Part shown: positions 44,601-56,540 of the stretch, piece after piece | Layout of the letters: each line of letters opens with the position of its first letter | Numbering within the stretch: the stretch's first letter is position 1 | Source of the DNA: Phocoena phocoena | Taxonomy: Eukaryota; Chordata; Mammalia; Artiodactyla; Phocoenidae | DNA length: 64,000 nt | Assembly (NCBI RefSeq): GCF_963924675.1 | Contig: NC_089230.1 | Location: 70,547,223-70,611,222 of the forward strand | Direction: 5' to 3' | The notes under the pieces: generated by a model | What the model was told of the DNA's origin: nothing | What the model saw: only the letters and a program-made list of their open reading frames with translations | Databases searched by the model: none | Position numbers and translations under genes: made by a program

Positions 44601-46338
44601 AAAGTCAAACTGGGACGATGTAAATCTCACATATGAAAGAGTACCTTTAAAATGATCTGTAAATGCTGGGTCTTCTGAGTTCCACATGCATGTGTAGCTC
44701 ATGAATCACATACTCTTTATTTCAGTTCATTTTAGCTTTTACAACAACCAGAAGAGCTGTTCTGGGGTCACCAACTGCCTTCTGCTAACTACAGCTGATC
44801 AATATTACTAAACAAATGAGGAGGGACAGGAAGAGTGGAGGGGATGCCACTTGGAGGAGGGGAGAGCAGAGCGAGCAAAATCTCCACATTTCTACAGTTT
44901 GAGGAGATGTTTTATGCCAACGCATGTTTTATGTCAATCAAACATATAAAAGTTACCATGGCTGCATAGGCCATAAAGATGCACTTTTAAACTCTTAAAA
45001 ATAAGGTACCATAATTACATCTCATAAAACTGTGCGTCCCATGAGTCTCTCTGCTGTTTTTAAGGTACCCATGGTGAATGAGGTAAAGGAAGGGAGAGGG
45101 AAAGTGGAGAGAAACCCTTTAAGTTCTGTGTGGAAAAATGCAAAAGTTGTCCAGATTTGCATGTAGGATCTCTCTCTTTCTCTCTGATTTATTAACTTTA
45201 ATAACTGTGGGATCTCTCTCAACTTTGGGTTTGAGAACTGAAGTCATTATAGTTCAGGACTAATTTTTTTTCCCTGAAGTAATCTCTGGTGGTGTCCGTC
45301 ATCTGGGAAAGCAAAACAGCTTCGTTCCTTTTTCTCTTTCTTTTAACCCTTAACTAACATCTTAGACATTTCTGCTTTTGAAATTGAACTTTTGTGCGTT
45401 CATGACAACAATATCTGTTCAGCAGTAATAAACTTAGACATCACAAATGTTTGTAATTGGAGTCACTAGTTTTATTGGACAGCTCTGAGGGTCTCATTTC
45501 AGAGAAATAAGTTCACCAGCAGCAGAGCTTCGTAGAGATGTTGCAAAGGTGGTAGGAGAGGGCTCCTCCTTCAGCCTCTGTGCTGGGAGCTGGCTGACCT
45601 GGCAGACGTGGCACAGTGTCCTCTTTCAGAGGCAGAGAGATTATATACCTGCCTTTCTCTGTCCTGTGGTTCTTGATTCTCTGCACATCTTAAGTTTGTC
45701 CAGAGCTTTGCTGAGTAAGAACAATGACCCAGACTCAGGAGTTCATGGAGAAAGTATTAGCCGTGCCCTTAACTAGTGATGTATACAGAACATTTTTCTC
45801 TATTAATTTCATTTTTATTTTCTGTGACTAGATGAAAACAAAGCAACTTTGAGCAAGTCTTCGGGTTCCACTTGAAGACTAGTGTGTGGGGAGGCCCAGT
45901 GATGTGGGCCTTAGGGACAGGTCTTTATCTGTTGGAGATGCAATGCTTCATATGATTCCAAGTGTATGGACCTCAGTGAGCCAGACCGCTCAGTCTGAGT
46001 ATACAGTGAATAGACTTAATCATATTTACTAATCCCATAAGAGGGCCCACCTATGGGGCAACACTGGTTTGATGTCACTGTCATAAAAAGGCCTTGGAAG
46101 TTGTGATTCATCTAAGCCTTGAGAGATTTCCACAATTCAATTGGACCTCGTTTGTATAGTCCTATAGACAGGAAGAAAATGAAACAATAAAAGCTTAAAA
46201 GTCCATTTCAATTTAAGAATCAAATAAACAGCCTTGTCTGAGTTCCCTAGGGATGAAGACTACAAAGGAGGCCATAAGAACTACTCAAGGAGTAAGTTAT
46301 GAAGCAATCCCTGCAGTAAACCCATCAGTGTCACCATC
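44601..46338. other. Unassigned non-coding sequence
   Basis: No repeat recognised with confidence. The block around 45440-45780 (poly-A-signal-like AATAAA at 45427, CT-rich text after) might be a decayed LTR. No exon seen. Confidence 0.35.
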
Positions 46339-46340
46339 AA

Positions 46341-46687
46341 GAATCTAGTATATGTATACATATAACTGAAACACTTTGCTGTACACCTGAAACTAATACA
46401 ACATTGTCAATCAACTATACTCTGAGATAAAGTAAAATTGTTTTGAAAGTGACTCTACTATATATAAAATAGATAATCAACCAGGACCTACTGTATAGCA
46501 CAGAGAACTCTACTCAATATTCTGTAATAACTTATAAGGGAAAAGAATCTGAAAAAGAATAGATATATGTATACATATAACTGAATCACTTTGCTGTATA
46601 CCTGAAACGAACACAACATTGTAAATCAACTACAGTCCAATATAAAATTAAAAAAATTTTTAATGGAAAAAAAAAAAGTATCTAGTA
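46341..46687 (+). mobile_element. Two L1 3' ends in tandem within one duplication
   Basis: A first L1 3' terminus (46351-46440) is followed by a second, longer one (about 46453-46660), both in sense. Each has 'catataactgaa.cactttgctgta' and 'caac.ttgt.aatcaacta'. The pair is bounded by gaatctagta (46341-46350) and gtatctagta (46678-46687). Confidence 0.85.
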
Positions 46688-48500
46688 GCATTCATTTCTG
46701 GTTCATACAACCCCAAGTGGATAAGAAGGTACTCCTCAAATTTTGCTTGGTGAGACATCATTGTTTTCTTAGTAGGCTGGAATCTTTTAAGTTCAGGATG
46801 GTTTGTAATTAAGTATAAAATGTTTAAAAGAATCAAATACACAGCATTAATGTTTTTCTGCTTAAGAATATGTGCATGTTTAATAATTCATATCATTGCA
46901 ATATGTAAGAGAATTTTACCTATTAAACGGGTCTGTTTTTAAAATTCTCAATTTAGAATGAATAATTGAGTAACTAACTGCTTTAAATTGTGCTTTTCAA
47001 GTTGAAATCTTACTATATATATATATAGCCTTATAACATTTAAGGGAAGTTAATTCTCATCATATTTATAAGTTTAAATCATTAGATACATGAATTATGT
47101 CAAGAACCTGGGAAAGGTTTGTTAAGTCAGATATTTGAGCTACCCCCCCCCCAAAGAAATCAAACATATTAAATGTACATATGCCATTTAATATATTTAA
47201 TGGAATTTTATTAAAAGTTTGTAAATTATTCAAAGTCTCTTAAAAGTGACTGCTGTACTGGACTTTAAAATAATAAGATTGCAAGTTAGACTTGAAAGCT
47301 TAAGGAAAACTAGGCCTGGAACTTGTAACTTTAATAACTCAGATAATAATTTTAAAGCTAAAGAAAGCTTCACAAATTTTTTAAGGTGCACGAAACACAT
47401 CATTAAGAAAACTTCATATTTGATAGTTAATACAGTTTAAACTGACTTAAAATGTTGTGTTTAGACTTGCCTTAAAGAAAAATGCATTATTTTTAAATCC
47501 ACTCCACACAAAGGACAATCTCCCTCTTCCTTCTCCAAAGGTAGAACAGGCTACATTGCTGTGATGCATAAAGTATAAACCAGATAGTCACTATTGAAAA
47601 ATATTATCCCTTCAAATCTCTGTGGCTTAAACAAACAAACAAAAAAGTTCCTATCTCACTGATACCATAATGAGTGATTCTCAGGGACTGGAAGGGTCGG
47701 GGTTGGAGAAAAGACCCTAGAGACTGTGTGAGAGGTACACACCACCTCCACTCCCTCTCCATTGGCTAAAGTCAGTCACGTGGTTGGGAAACCAGCCACC
47801 CTCTGTATCCAGAAGGAAAAAGAAATTGTCTGATGGACATGTAGCATTTGTCTCTGCCATACTTCACAAGTTAATTTGCTCCTCTAAAACAAATCCATGA
47901 TATAAATGTATCATTTTCATAGAAAATACTGATTGTGACTTGAGTGGAAGGAGATATTTCCACAATGTATGTAAATGAACAAAGCGCTACGAGTGAATTT
48001 TACCCCCTTACCTTAAGAATGCTTAGCCTTTATATGTGTTGGTCCTATTAACACAGCCACAAGAGCAGGGGAGACTTGGCAGTTACTAGTTAATGCAGGT
48101 GTTCTGCATTGACTAATTTGCATTCTGGGTCCCCTGAAATGTCTTCATCAGTTGTCTGTATACCCTAAATTAAAGATATAATTGCTATATTATTTCTTAG
48201 CTTTGTGTCTAGTAAGTCCAGATTTCATCACAGAATAGAGAAAGTAAAAAAATTTTCCCAAATGTCAATATATGCTTTGGAACTATTTTTCTAATAGATC
48301 ATTTAAGATAGATCTTACCATTTCAATCCAAAAAAAAATATTCCTTTGGAAAGAGAAACTTTAGAAAATGAGAAAAGGGAAACAATTCCATTACATGCAC
48401 AAAATTATTCATTATTATTTCTTTCAATAATAGTATCTATATTGTGAATGATGTACTCATTGATTGGTTATTTTAAGCCCAAAAATATTTGCTTGACTAT
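46688..48500. other. Unassigned sequence, partly old repeat
   Basis: AT-rich at 46690-47460, with a C-run at 47143-47152. 47560-47890 ('gtggcttaaacaaacaaac', 'cattggctaaagtcagtcacgtgg') resembles an old interspersed repeat, perhaps LTR, in reverse; not assigned. No exon seen. Confidence 0.35.
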
Positions 48501-48504
48501 TGCA

Positions 48505-48615
48505 TATTTTTAATAATAAGCATGTATTAAATACTTACCATGTGTCAGATTATTAAACGTGTATTGTGGGTCATGCATTTTGATTATTTCTGAACCAAAC
48601 TTATGAAATGGCCTG
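48505..48615 (-). repeat. MIR SINE fragment, minus strand
   Basis: 'ataataagcatgtattaaatacttaccatgtgtcag' and 'gtgggtcatgcattttgattatttctgaacc' follow the reversed MIR order. Confidence 0.6.
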
Positions 48616-48687
48616 AATAAATCAAACCCTGTTCTACTTTTTTGTCTGACTTACATCCAAACACTTTTTATCTATGGTTATGTCTTG

Positions 48688-48800
48688 ATTTATTCATTCA
48701 CTGAATAAGCATTTTCTGTGTGATTACTGGGTATCAAATCCAGTGAGAGACAAAGTGAGAAAGCAAGAAAAGTAGTCCCTATTCTTGAGAGGTTTCATTT
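48688..48800 (-). repeat. L2 LINE 3' end, minus strand
   Basis: 'tgatttattcattcactgaataagcattttctgtgtgattactgggta' is a decayed reversed L2 terminus, followed by 'gtagtccctattcttgagaggtttc'. Confidence 0.6.
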
Positions 48801-49417
48801 CGGAAAACCTCAGACCTAAGTGCTCAGAACTAAAAAGCCCCAGTTGCCACCCCAAATTACCAGTTATTGTAGAATGTTGCCTGGTACCATAGAATAAAAA
48901 TACTTGAGTTCTGATCCAAATTTGGAATAATTTGGGTGCATTAACTTTGGGAATTCAGTCTTAAACGATTGAAGTCACCAAATTATGTCTAGGAATATTC
49001 AAAATAAGCTACAGAACAAAACTTAAAAATCCCCAACAGGAAAAATTGTTTCTACTTTTGTCATAAGAATTCTCACATTGCCAGAATCCATTTGCAATGA
49101 AAACTTCCTGCAATTATTAAGAATCCATTCACTTGGGCTATTTTACTCATGTAAAAGCTATTTACGGTTTATGCCTCAAAATGTATTCCTCTCGGTATCA
49201 TTTAAAAAATGAAAATCACGCTGCATTTACAGTTATATCCTGGTAAACACAAAAGTGCTGTAGAATAAGATATCAGTGTCCTTTGAAAGAGCTATTATAA
49301 AAATTATGCACTGGTTATTATTCACTACAATCTACAAGTTAGCAGATTTTTGCCCAGGTTAGTGATTTTGTTACAAACCTCATGATTGGTGATGTCAGGT
49401 TAAGAAGTACAGTAAAT
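48801..49417. other. Unassigned AT-rich sequence
   Basis: Nothing recognised. Confidence 0.4.
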
Positions 49418-51400
49418 TCAAGCATCAGTGCACCTCCTTGTGCTCCAAACATACAACAATGATCGATGAGCTCTGAAAAAGAAAATTAAATATACATCGG
49501 TAAGCTCAAAAATAAGACCAGCATCACTGTGGACCAGAAATGGAACAATGCCCAAGTATGGAGCAGATATACCATACATCTGCTGGGTTCCAGGGCTGGA
49601 AACAAGAAATAATGACCAGGAGTTCAGCTTGTGTTGACTAAAAGGTACCAGAATCACTCCAAGTAAGGGAAGGATAGAGCCAGATCTACTCTGAACTTCT
49701 GTGAACTCTGTATCTTTGAATCTTTGCTGACGCACTAATTTCTCAAATTTCTCTAGAAAGGTGGTATTGATTTGATTCATTACTTTTTATTATTTTGATA
49801 AGGAGAAGCAGTTTTAGGGGTTTCTACTTAGCCCTTCCTCCCAGAATAAATATTTCTCTGCAGGTTGAGGAATGAATATTGGCATTCTGCTGGCAGCTGG
49901 TTACGTCTACTCCAGTTATGCATTCAGGCACTAAGGAAATAACCTTGGAGTGGGTTCAGGATCCTCTGGCCAGACCCAGATCAAAAATCCATTTGTTACT
50001 TCACATTTATGAATACTGGATCATCGTGTGATTTGGGACCCCCTAAGAATTAGCAGCAGTTCAAAGCTATTATCCAGTATTTACTGAAAGTCTGAAAATG
50101 TCCATTATTTCAATAACAAGTCACCCTGGTAAATAGGTCCAGCTCACTTTGGGAAAGAAGAGGAGAGCGATTCACATCAACTTCTGGGAATGTAGCTGGG
50201 TCCATCTTCAAGCAGACTCTTTATCTCCTTCTTTCAAGAGGTTCTAAGTGTGTGAACTTGCTCAGGTATGAGAGTTGAATTAGATCATGGTTTTCTAATA
50301 TAGTGACACAGAATAGATTTCTATTCATCAGACTTAGAGTCTTTACCATGCATTAATATTAAGTAAGACTTCCGTAAACTGTCAACCTATCTCAATCATA
50401 GAGACAACATGACCAATTAACCACCACCAAAGCTCTCTGCAAATCAAATGGTTCTGATTGCTTTTCCAGCCCTACCATGCATTAGAGTAACCATGCATAC
50501 CTTATTTCTGGTGGTTAATTGCTGCTGACGTCGTTGAAGAAAGGATCCAACTGTCCCCAGAGAATCCAGGGAGACTCTTTCAATGTTAGCATCTGCCACT
50601 GTCATCTATGGCCTGAAGAGAAGGGTCACTACAGAGAATATCGATGATGCCAGCTGGCCCTTCAATAGTATATTTTTCAAAGTCTTGGTGAAAGGAATGT
50701 CTGCTGGACCCATTACAGAACAGAGTTAAGGGGTGGGTGACCAGGTTGCACTTAGTAAATCTCCAGCATTCTTGCCTCCATATGCCTACGATTTTCTTCC
50801 TCTATAGTTTGTCAGGGCAGTTGTAGCATCTCACTCTTTATTTATTTAACATAGGCCACCATTGATTCTAGGTTTTAATCAATCAACCAAGCAATCTGTT
50901 AGAGACCAGGTCTGAAAGCAGTGATAGGTGTTATGAGGTCTTGAGGATGACCAGTTTTTCCCTGCAAGAAAATTACTCCAGTGGGTGTCACTGATATTCT
51001 TTAGACAAGAGAAAGCTAATGACCTCAGACAGGAGAGGAAAGGCTCTCGTAGTGAAAAGGAATGTTGCAGAATTTGGTGATCCAAATTATACAGCTTCAC
51101 CAATATCTACCCAGATGTCCCCAGACCAGCCCTCAGAGTTCCACTATAGCCGAATCAATGCCCCAACTTTAACATAAGAGTCATAGCAAGGTTGTAAATT
51201 CATCAGTGTTGTTTTCATCATCTAAGTGTATAACGCATTAGTTATTAGAAATCTCAGCCATGCAGCTGTAAGAAATAAGGATTCTTTCACAGCAATCATA
51301 GACACTATCTAGTTTTCCTATCTGTGCAGCCAGTTCACGCCACAGTTCTGCATTTTATGTCACCCACAATATTCTATTAAAATCATACATGGTTTCTCAA
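49418..51400 (-). other. Unassigned block with minus-strand open frames, possibly old retroelement interior
   Basis: The minus strand holds a 120-codon open frame (49418-49780) and a 74-codon one (50879-51103), separated by stop-rich text. Composition is more even than the AT-rich flanks. I considered an endogenous-retrovirus interior, since no L1, L2, MIR or SINE wording fits. I cannot name a domain: no protease, RT or integrase motif is visible, and no LTR pair is seen at the ends. It could also be a decayed processed pseudogene. Confidence 0.25.
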
Positions 51401-51765
51401 ATTCTTAGCTTTAATAACTCGACTCTGACAGCTACTGATAAAAGGTTTTTAACGTAAAAGTTTTATAACATAGACACAAAAAGTACACAAATCATAAAGG
51501 ACTATCTTGATAAGTTTTTACAAAATGAACACACCCTTGTTATCAACACCCAGGTCAAAAAACAGGACATTATCAAAATATCAGAAATCACTGGTTAGTC
51601 ACATATCACTGTTAGTCAATCCAAACATGAAAACTATCCTGATTTTCAAATTTATGGATTAGTTTTACCTAGTTTTAAACTCTCTGTATAAATTAAGTAC
51701 ATAAATTTTAAAATCACCTTATATTCCTAGAACAAACCCTAGGTTGGTTTGCTAATTTTCATTTA
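51401..51765. other. Unassigned AT-rich sequence
   Basis: Nothing recognised; may belong to the L1 that follows. Confidence 0.35.
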
Positions 51766-52039
51766 TGATTTTTGTATCTATGTTCATGAGAGAGACTGGT
51801 CTCTACTTTTCCTATAATTTATTGGCCTTCTGAAGTTTGGGTACCAAGGTTTTGCTGGATTTATAAAATGAGTTGGAAATATTTACCTTCTCTTTCTAGT
51901 ATCTGCAAGAATTTGGATAAGACTAGTGTTATTTCTTCCTGAAATAATGAGAAGAATTCATTAGCAAACAATTTGATCTTGAAGTTTTCTTTGTGAGATT
52001 TTTGTTAACAGATTCAATTAATTAAAAAGATATAGAGTG
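51766..52039 (-). repeat. Old L1 ORF2, minus strand, first piece
   Basis: Reversed ORF2 text: 'ttcatgagagagactggtctctacttttcc', 'gctggatttataaaatgagttgg', 'tgagatttttgttaacagattcaatt'. Interrupted at about 52040 by an MLT1 LTR. Confidence 0.75.
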
Positions 52040-52580
52040 TATTCGTTCCCTGTGGTTGCATAATAAATTACCACAAATTTGATGGCTTAAAAAATATAGA
52101 AACTTGGGCTTCCCTGGTGGCACAGTGGTTGAGAGTCTGCCTGCCGATGCGGGGAACACGGGTTCGTGCCCCGGTCCGGGAAGATCCCACATGCCGTGGA
52201 GCGGCTGGGCCCGTGAGCCATGGCCGCTGAGCCTGCACGTCTGGAGCCTGTGCTCCACAACGTGAGAGGCCACAACAGTGAGAGGCCCACGTACTGCAAA
52301 AAACCCAAAAAAACAGAAATTATTCTCTCACAGTTTTGGAGGCCAGAAAGTCCAAAATCATTGTGTCATCATGGTCACAGTTCCTCCAAAAATTCCTAGT
52401 GGCCAATCCTTCCTTGCCTTTGTCATAGGATTTCGAGTTCTCAGATAATCCAGGATGACCTCATCTCAAGATCCTAAACTTAATTACATCTATAAAGATC
52501 TTTTTTCCATAAAGTTGTATTCACAGAAACCTGGTGGACATATCTTCGGGGGAGGGGGGCCACCATTTAGCCCACTACTT
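52040..52580 (-). mobile_element. MLT1-type LTR, minus strand, itself split by a SINE
   Basis: Left part 52040-52105 ('gttgcataataaattaccacaaatttgatggcttaaaa') and right part 52316-52580 ('ctcacagttttggaggccagaaagtcc', 'gataatccaggatgacctcatctcaagatcc', 'ccaccatttagcccacta'). It sits inside minus-strand L1 sequence. Confidence 0.8.
52096..52325 (+). mobile_element. CHR SINE nested in MLT1 LTR
   Basis: Body about 52106-52312, 'ggcttccctggtggcacag' to an A-rich tail with CCC interruptions. Flanks atagaaactt and acagaaatta form an imperfect TSD. B box at about 52158. Confidence 0.93.
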
Positions 52581-53646
52581 AGAGCTATTCGGGTTTCCTA
52601 TTCCCTTCCTATAATTTTGCAGATTTGTCTTTTTATCCTTACAGTTTTTAATAAAGTATGTTTTTCAAGAAAAATTCCATTTTTTCAAGAGTTCAAAATA
52701 TATTGGTATAAAGACATTCACTGTTATCTTTTTAATGTTTGCAAATTCTGTATTGATGTTACCTTACTTATTCCTGTTGTTGGTATTTTATGATTTCTCT
52801 CTTTTTTTTCTTCATCAGTCTTGCCAAGCATTTATAAATTTTATTAATCTCTTCAAAGAACCACCTGCTGTCTTCATTGATTCCCTCTTCTGAACTTTGT
52901 TTCGTAATTCATTGATTTCTATTCTTATCTATTATTTCCTTCTCTTGATATTTCATTTTTCTTTTTCTAACTTCATGAGACAAAGCATAAATCATTGATT
53001 TCAGTCTTTTTAACTTTCCTAATATATGCGCTTAAGGTTATGTATTTTCCTTAAAGTACTCATTTGACACCCCTTCCCCAATTTTGAAATGGCATATATT
53101 AATCATATTTGATTTAAACCATTTAACATTTGCAATGTAATTTCTTCTTGGATTGTGTGTTATTTAGATATACATTATTTAATATTCAAGAGATTGGAGA
53201 ATTTCCTAGTTATCTCTTTGTTATTTACAGCCCGATTCCATTATATTCGGAGAACACTCAATGATTTCTCTCAAATAATTTTTCTTCTGTCTAAAAATCC
53301 CTCTTTCTTATTTGTTTTAGTGCATGTTTTCTAGTGACACATTCTGTTTTTGCCTGAAAATTTTTTAATTTTATTTTCATTATTGAAGGCTATTTGTTAT
53401 GAATATAGAATTCTCAATTGGAGGGTTACTTTCTTTCAGTATTTTAAGGGTGTCATTTCACAGCCTTTTATCTTCCCATTTTTTTAAAAAGTCAGTTCTC
53501 AGTTTACTGTTGCTTATTTGAAGGTAATGTGGATTTTTTTTCTGTTGCTTTTAAGAATCTTCTCTTTTTCTTTAGTTTTCAGCAGTCTTATTATGATGTA
53601 TATAATATTATTTTATTTACACTCCTTGATTTATCCTGTTTGGGGT
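52581..53646 (-). repeat. Old L1 body, minus strand, second piece
   Basis: Continues the reversed L1: 'ttcttcatcagtcttgccaag', 'ttcattgatttctattctta', 'gagaatttcctagttatctctttg'. T-rich throughout with many stops. A CHR SINE interrupts it at 53647. Confidence 0.75.
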
Positions 53647-54023
53647 TCACTGAGTTTCTTTTTTTTTTTTTTTTTTTATTTATTATTTTTTTTGGCTGCG
53701 TTGGGTCTTCGTTGCTCCGCGCAGGCTTTCTCTAGTTGGCAGTGAGTGGGGGCTGCTCTTCATTGCAGTGCACAGGCTTCTCATTGCGGTGGCTTCTCTT
53801 GTTGTGGAGCACGGGCTCTAGGTGCGCAAGCTTCATTAGTTGTGGTGCATGGAATCAGTAGTTGTGGCTTGTGGGCTCTAGAGCACAGGCTAAGTAGTTG
53901 TGGTGCACAGGCTTAGTTGCTCTGCGGCATGTGGGATCTTCCCGGCTCGAACCCGTGTCCCCTGCATTGGCAGGAGGATTCTTAACCACTGTGCCACCAG
54001 GGAAGCCCATCACTGAGTTTCTT
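53647..54023 (-). mobile_element. Longer CHR-type SINE, minus strand, perfect TSD
   Basis: Insert 53661-54009 between exact 14-bp duplications tcactgagtttctt (53647-53660, 54010-54023). It shares the tRNA-like head with the other copies ('gccaccagggaagccc' at 53993-54008; reversed B box 'ctcgaacccgtg' at about 53945). The body is longer, about 330 bp, made of 'ggctgcgttgggtcttcgttgctccgcgcagg' and several 'gttgtggtgcacaggc' style units. This is a distinct CHR subfamily. Confidence 0.9.
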
Positions 54024-54650
54024 GAATCTGTGAGTTGAGGTATTACATAATTTCTTTAAATGTATTGTCTGTTATCTATTCTAATAGTGCTTCTCCACTG
54101 GCCTCTCTAGCTTTCGTTTTTGAACTCCAGTTATATATATGTTGGCCCTTTTCATCTATCCCACACATCTCTACTCTCCTTTTCTGTGTTTTTAATTATT
54201 TTTTTCTCTGAGTACTTTAATTTGGATTTTTTTTATTAAGTTTTCTTCCATTTCACTAATCCTTTCCTCTGCTGTGTCTAGTCTGCTGCTAAACTCATCT
54301 AATGATTTCTTAATTTAGATATTGTATTTTTCAGTTCTAGAATGTCCATTTGATTATTTTCAATACCATATTTCCATTTCTTGGTTACTTTTATCTTTCC
54401 ATCCATTTTATCCATGTTTTCTTGAACATATTAATCATAGTTATTTGAAGTCCTTGTTATATAACTCCAGTATGTGGGTCATCTTTGGTTTGGTTTGGTT
54501 ATTGTTGTTTGTTTGTTTCTCTTGTTTTCTGGTTATGAGGTCCTGTTTCTTTGGCAAGTCCCTTAATTTTATTTGAATGCCAGCAATATATATGCAAAGT
54601 TGTAGATATTTCAGATAATAGAGTCACCCTTCCATCTGGCTAGTCTGTCT
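54024..54650 (-). repeat. Old L1 5' region, minus strand, third piece
   Basis: Resumes the L1 after the SINE: 'cttgaatctgtgagttgagg', then 'gatattgtatttttcagttctagaatgtccatttg' and 'gttatttgaagtccttgttatataactcc', phrases of an old L1 5' region in reverse. Confidence 0.7.
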
Positions 54651-55185
54651 ACTGGTGGCTGATCCCCATTATAAATTAGGGATTGTATAAATCAAGGCTG
54701 GTTTGCCAGATGTGGTATTAGTCCATCTACATGTATTTTGCTTCTGGCCATTCCAAATTATCAACTCAAAGCCTGAGGCACTAAACTCTAATCATTAGCT
54801 TATAAGACTGTTGAAAGCTCTGCTCTTCCTTAGAGATGGTTTCCAATTTGACAAATGTTCATAGGGAAGCAATTGCTATTGAGTTTGAGGTCTCCCGATT
54901 TTCTTCTGGTTTCCCTGTCCATGTGCCATATATTAAAGTAATATTGCTCAACTTTAAACCCATTCTTCAATATTCAGCTTGTAACATGAAGGACTCTCCA
55001 CATTTCTCTTTTGCCAACTGACAACCTGCTAAATGCTTCTAACAGAGTCAATAGAGGGTGCTATGAATCTAGGGATAAATCTAGAGATATAAATCTAGAG
55101 GATCATACTGGAGGAGAAGACATTTGTTTATTCCTGTTTGCTTTATGTGAGCTTCCTGTTTGCTTCTCATTCCTGTCAGGGGCTC
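54651..55185. other. Unassigned, possibly L1 5' end
   Basis: May continue the L1 5'UTR; not certain. A small repeat of 'ataaatctaga' lies at 55074-55098. Confidence 0.35.
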
Positions 55186-55480
55186 CCGAGGCTCACTTCT
55201 TTTTTATTTATTTATTTATTTTTTTTTTTATTTTTATTTTTTCTGCGGTACGTGGGCCTCTCACTGTTGTGGCCTCTCCCGTTGCAGAGCGCAGGCTCCT
55301 GATGCACAGGCTCAGCGGCCATGGCTCACGGGCCCAGCCGCTCTGCGGCACGTGGGATCTTCCCGGACGGGGGCACGAACCCGTGTCCCCTGCATTGGCA
55401 GGCGGACTCTCAACCACTGCGCCACCAGGGAAGCCCTTTTTATTTTTATTTTTTTTTTATTTTTACCGAGGCTCACTTCT
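55186..55480 (-). mobile_element. CHR SINE, minus strand, perfect TSD and A-rich sequence at both ends
   Basis: Exact 15-bp duplication ccgaggctcacttct at 55186-55200 and 55466-55480. The SINE proper is 55241-55436. The tail complement at 55201-55240 is T/A rich as expected. Unusually, a second T/A-rich stretch (55437-55465) lies between the SINE head and the other TSD copy. Confidence 0.93.
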
Positions 55481-55890
55481 TGATAACAACTGTGGCAGTT
55501 CATTCCAGTCATGGTAGTTAAGCCCAGTTTGCAGTTTTCCCAATTCTTGAGAGAACTAGCCTCACTGTGCCACCTCAGAGACACCAGAAGCAGCCAGCTC
55601 AGAACCCCTCCTCAGAGGTTGGGGTTAAAGCTCATGAGAACCCTCCTTTGAACTCAGAGAGACTAGCACCAACTGACCAGCACTCCTTTCTCAGAGGGGT
55701 GAATTTCAGTGTCCTGGCTCCTTCCTCTAAATTTTTATGTTTTATTAATTCTAACCTCTTCTGTTCATTCCCCCAAGCCTTGAGTGTGGTAGCTGTTTCC
55801 TGCTATTGTTATCTCTGTGTTCTCTTTTTTGCTTTTTGAGATCTTCAATATGTATTATAAATATATATACTCTCTGTTAAAATAATTGGT
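55481..55890. other. Unassigned sequence
   Basis: A 90-codon plus frame (55567-55839) lacks support. Possibly part of the L1 5'UTR. Ends in AT-rich text. Confidence 0.35.
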
Positions 55891-55894
55891 ATGG

Positions 55895-56240
55895 TTTCTG
55901 TTTCCTGGCTCTACTATAAATGATATGGAACATTTATTTGCAGGCAACATGATTGTGTACTTAGAGAATCCTAAGGAATCTACAGAGAAGCTACTACAAT
56001 CATTAAATGAATTTAACAAGGTCACAGATATCAGCTCAACTTACAAAAATCATTTTATTTTTATAACAAACAATGAAAAATAGGGGGTGGGGTAAAACAA
56101 AAAGCATTTACAGCAGCCTCAAAAAACCCTGAAATACTGAGGCATAAATTTAACAAACTATGTGAAAGTCTATACATTGAAAGCTAAAGAATATTGCTGA
56201 GAGAAATTACAGACCTAAATAAATGGAGACATACACCTTG
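55895..56240 (+). repeat. L1 ORF2 fragment, plus strand
   Basis: Sense L1 ORF2: 'gcaggcaacatgattgtgtacttagagaatcc' (a mutated FADD-box region), 'atcattaaatgaatttaacaagg', 'gaaattacagacctaaataaatggag'. Confidence 0.75.
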
Positions 56241-56395
56241 GTGGTTTTAAAATATGTCTACAAATTTTTTATACTCCTCTTTTCAAGCAGTGGGTTCTAA
56301 TTCCTTTCCCTTTTGAGTGCGGGCTGATTTGTAAGAATAATGACATAAGGGTACTTGAACCTTGTCAAAGAGCATGAAGGGGGCTTATGAGCATT
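56241..56395. repeat. Possible MaLR LTR fragment
   Basis: 'ttttcaagcagtgggttctaattcctttcccttttgagtgcgggctgattt' resembles the start of an old LTR. Short and diverged. Confidence 0.3.
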
Positions 56396-56540
56396 GGTAA
56401 TGTTGTTTTTTAATATGGATAGTGGGTATGGATTGTCTCGTTTTTGAAAAATCATTACACTGTACACTTATAATGTGCACTTTTGTGTATGTACATTATA
56501 CTTTCATAACAAGTAAAAAATAAATATATAAATAAAAACC
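56396..56540 (+). repeat. Old L1 3' end, plus strand
   Basis: 'aaaaatcattacactgtacacttataatgtgcacttttgtgtatgtacattatactttcataac' is the standard end of older mammalian L1 3'UTRs, followed by an A-rich tail. Confidence 0.75.

Noticed and set aside
55011..55517. 168-codon plus-strand open frame
   Set aside because: The middle and end are CHR SINE and its T-rich tails. The same translated motif recurs at 40.9, 44.4 and 15.0 kb.
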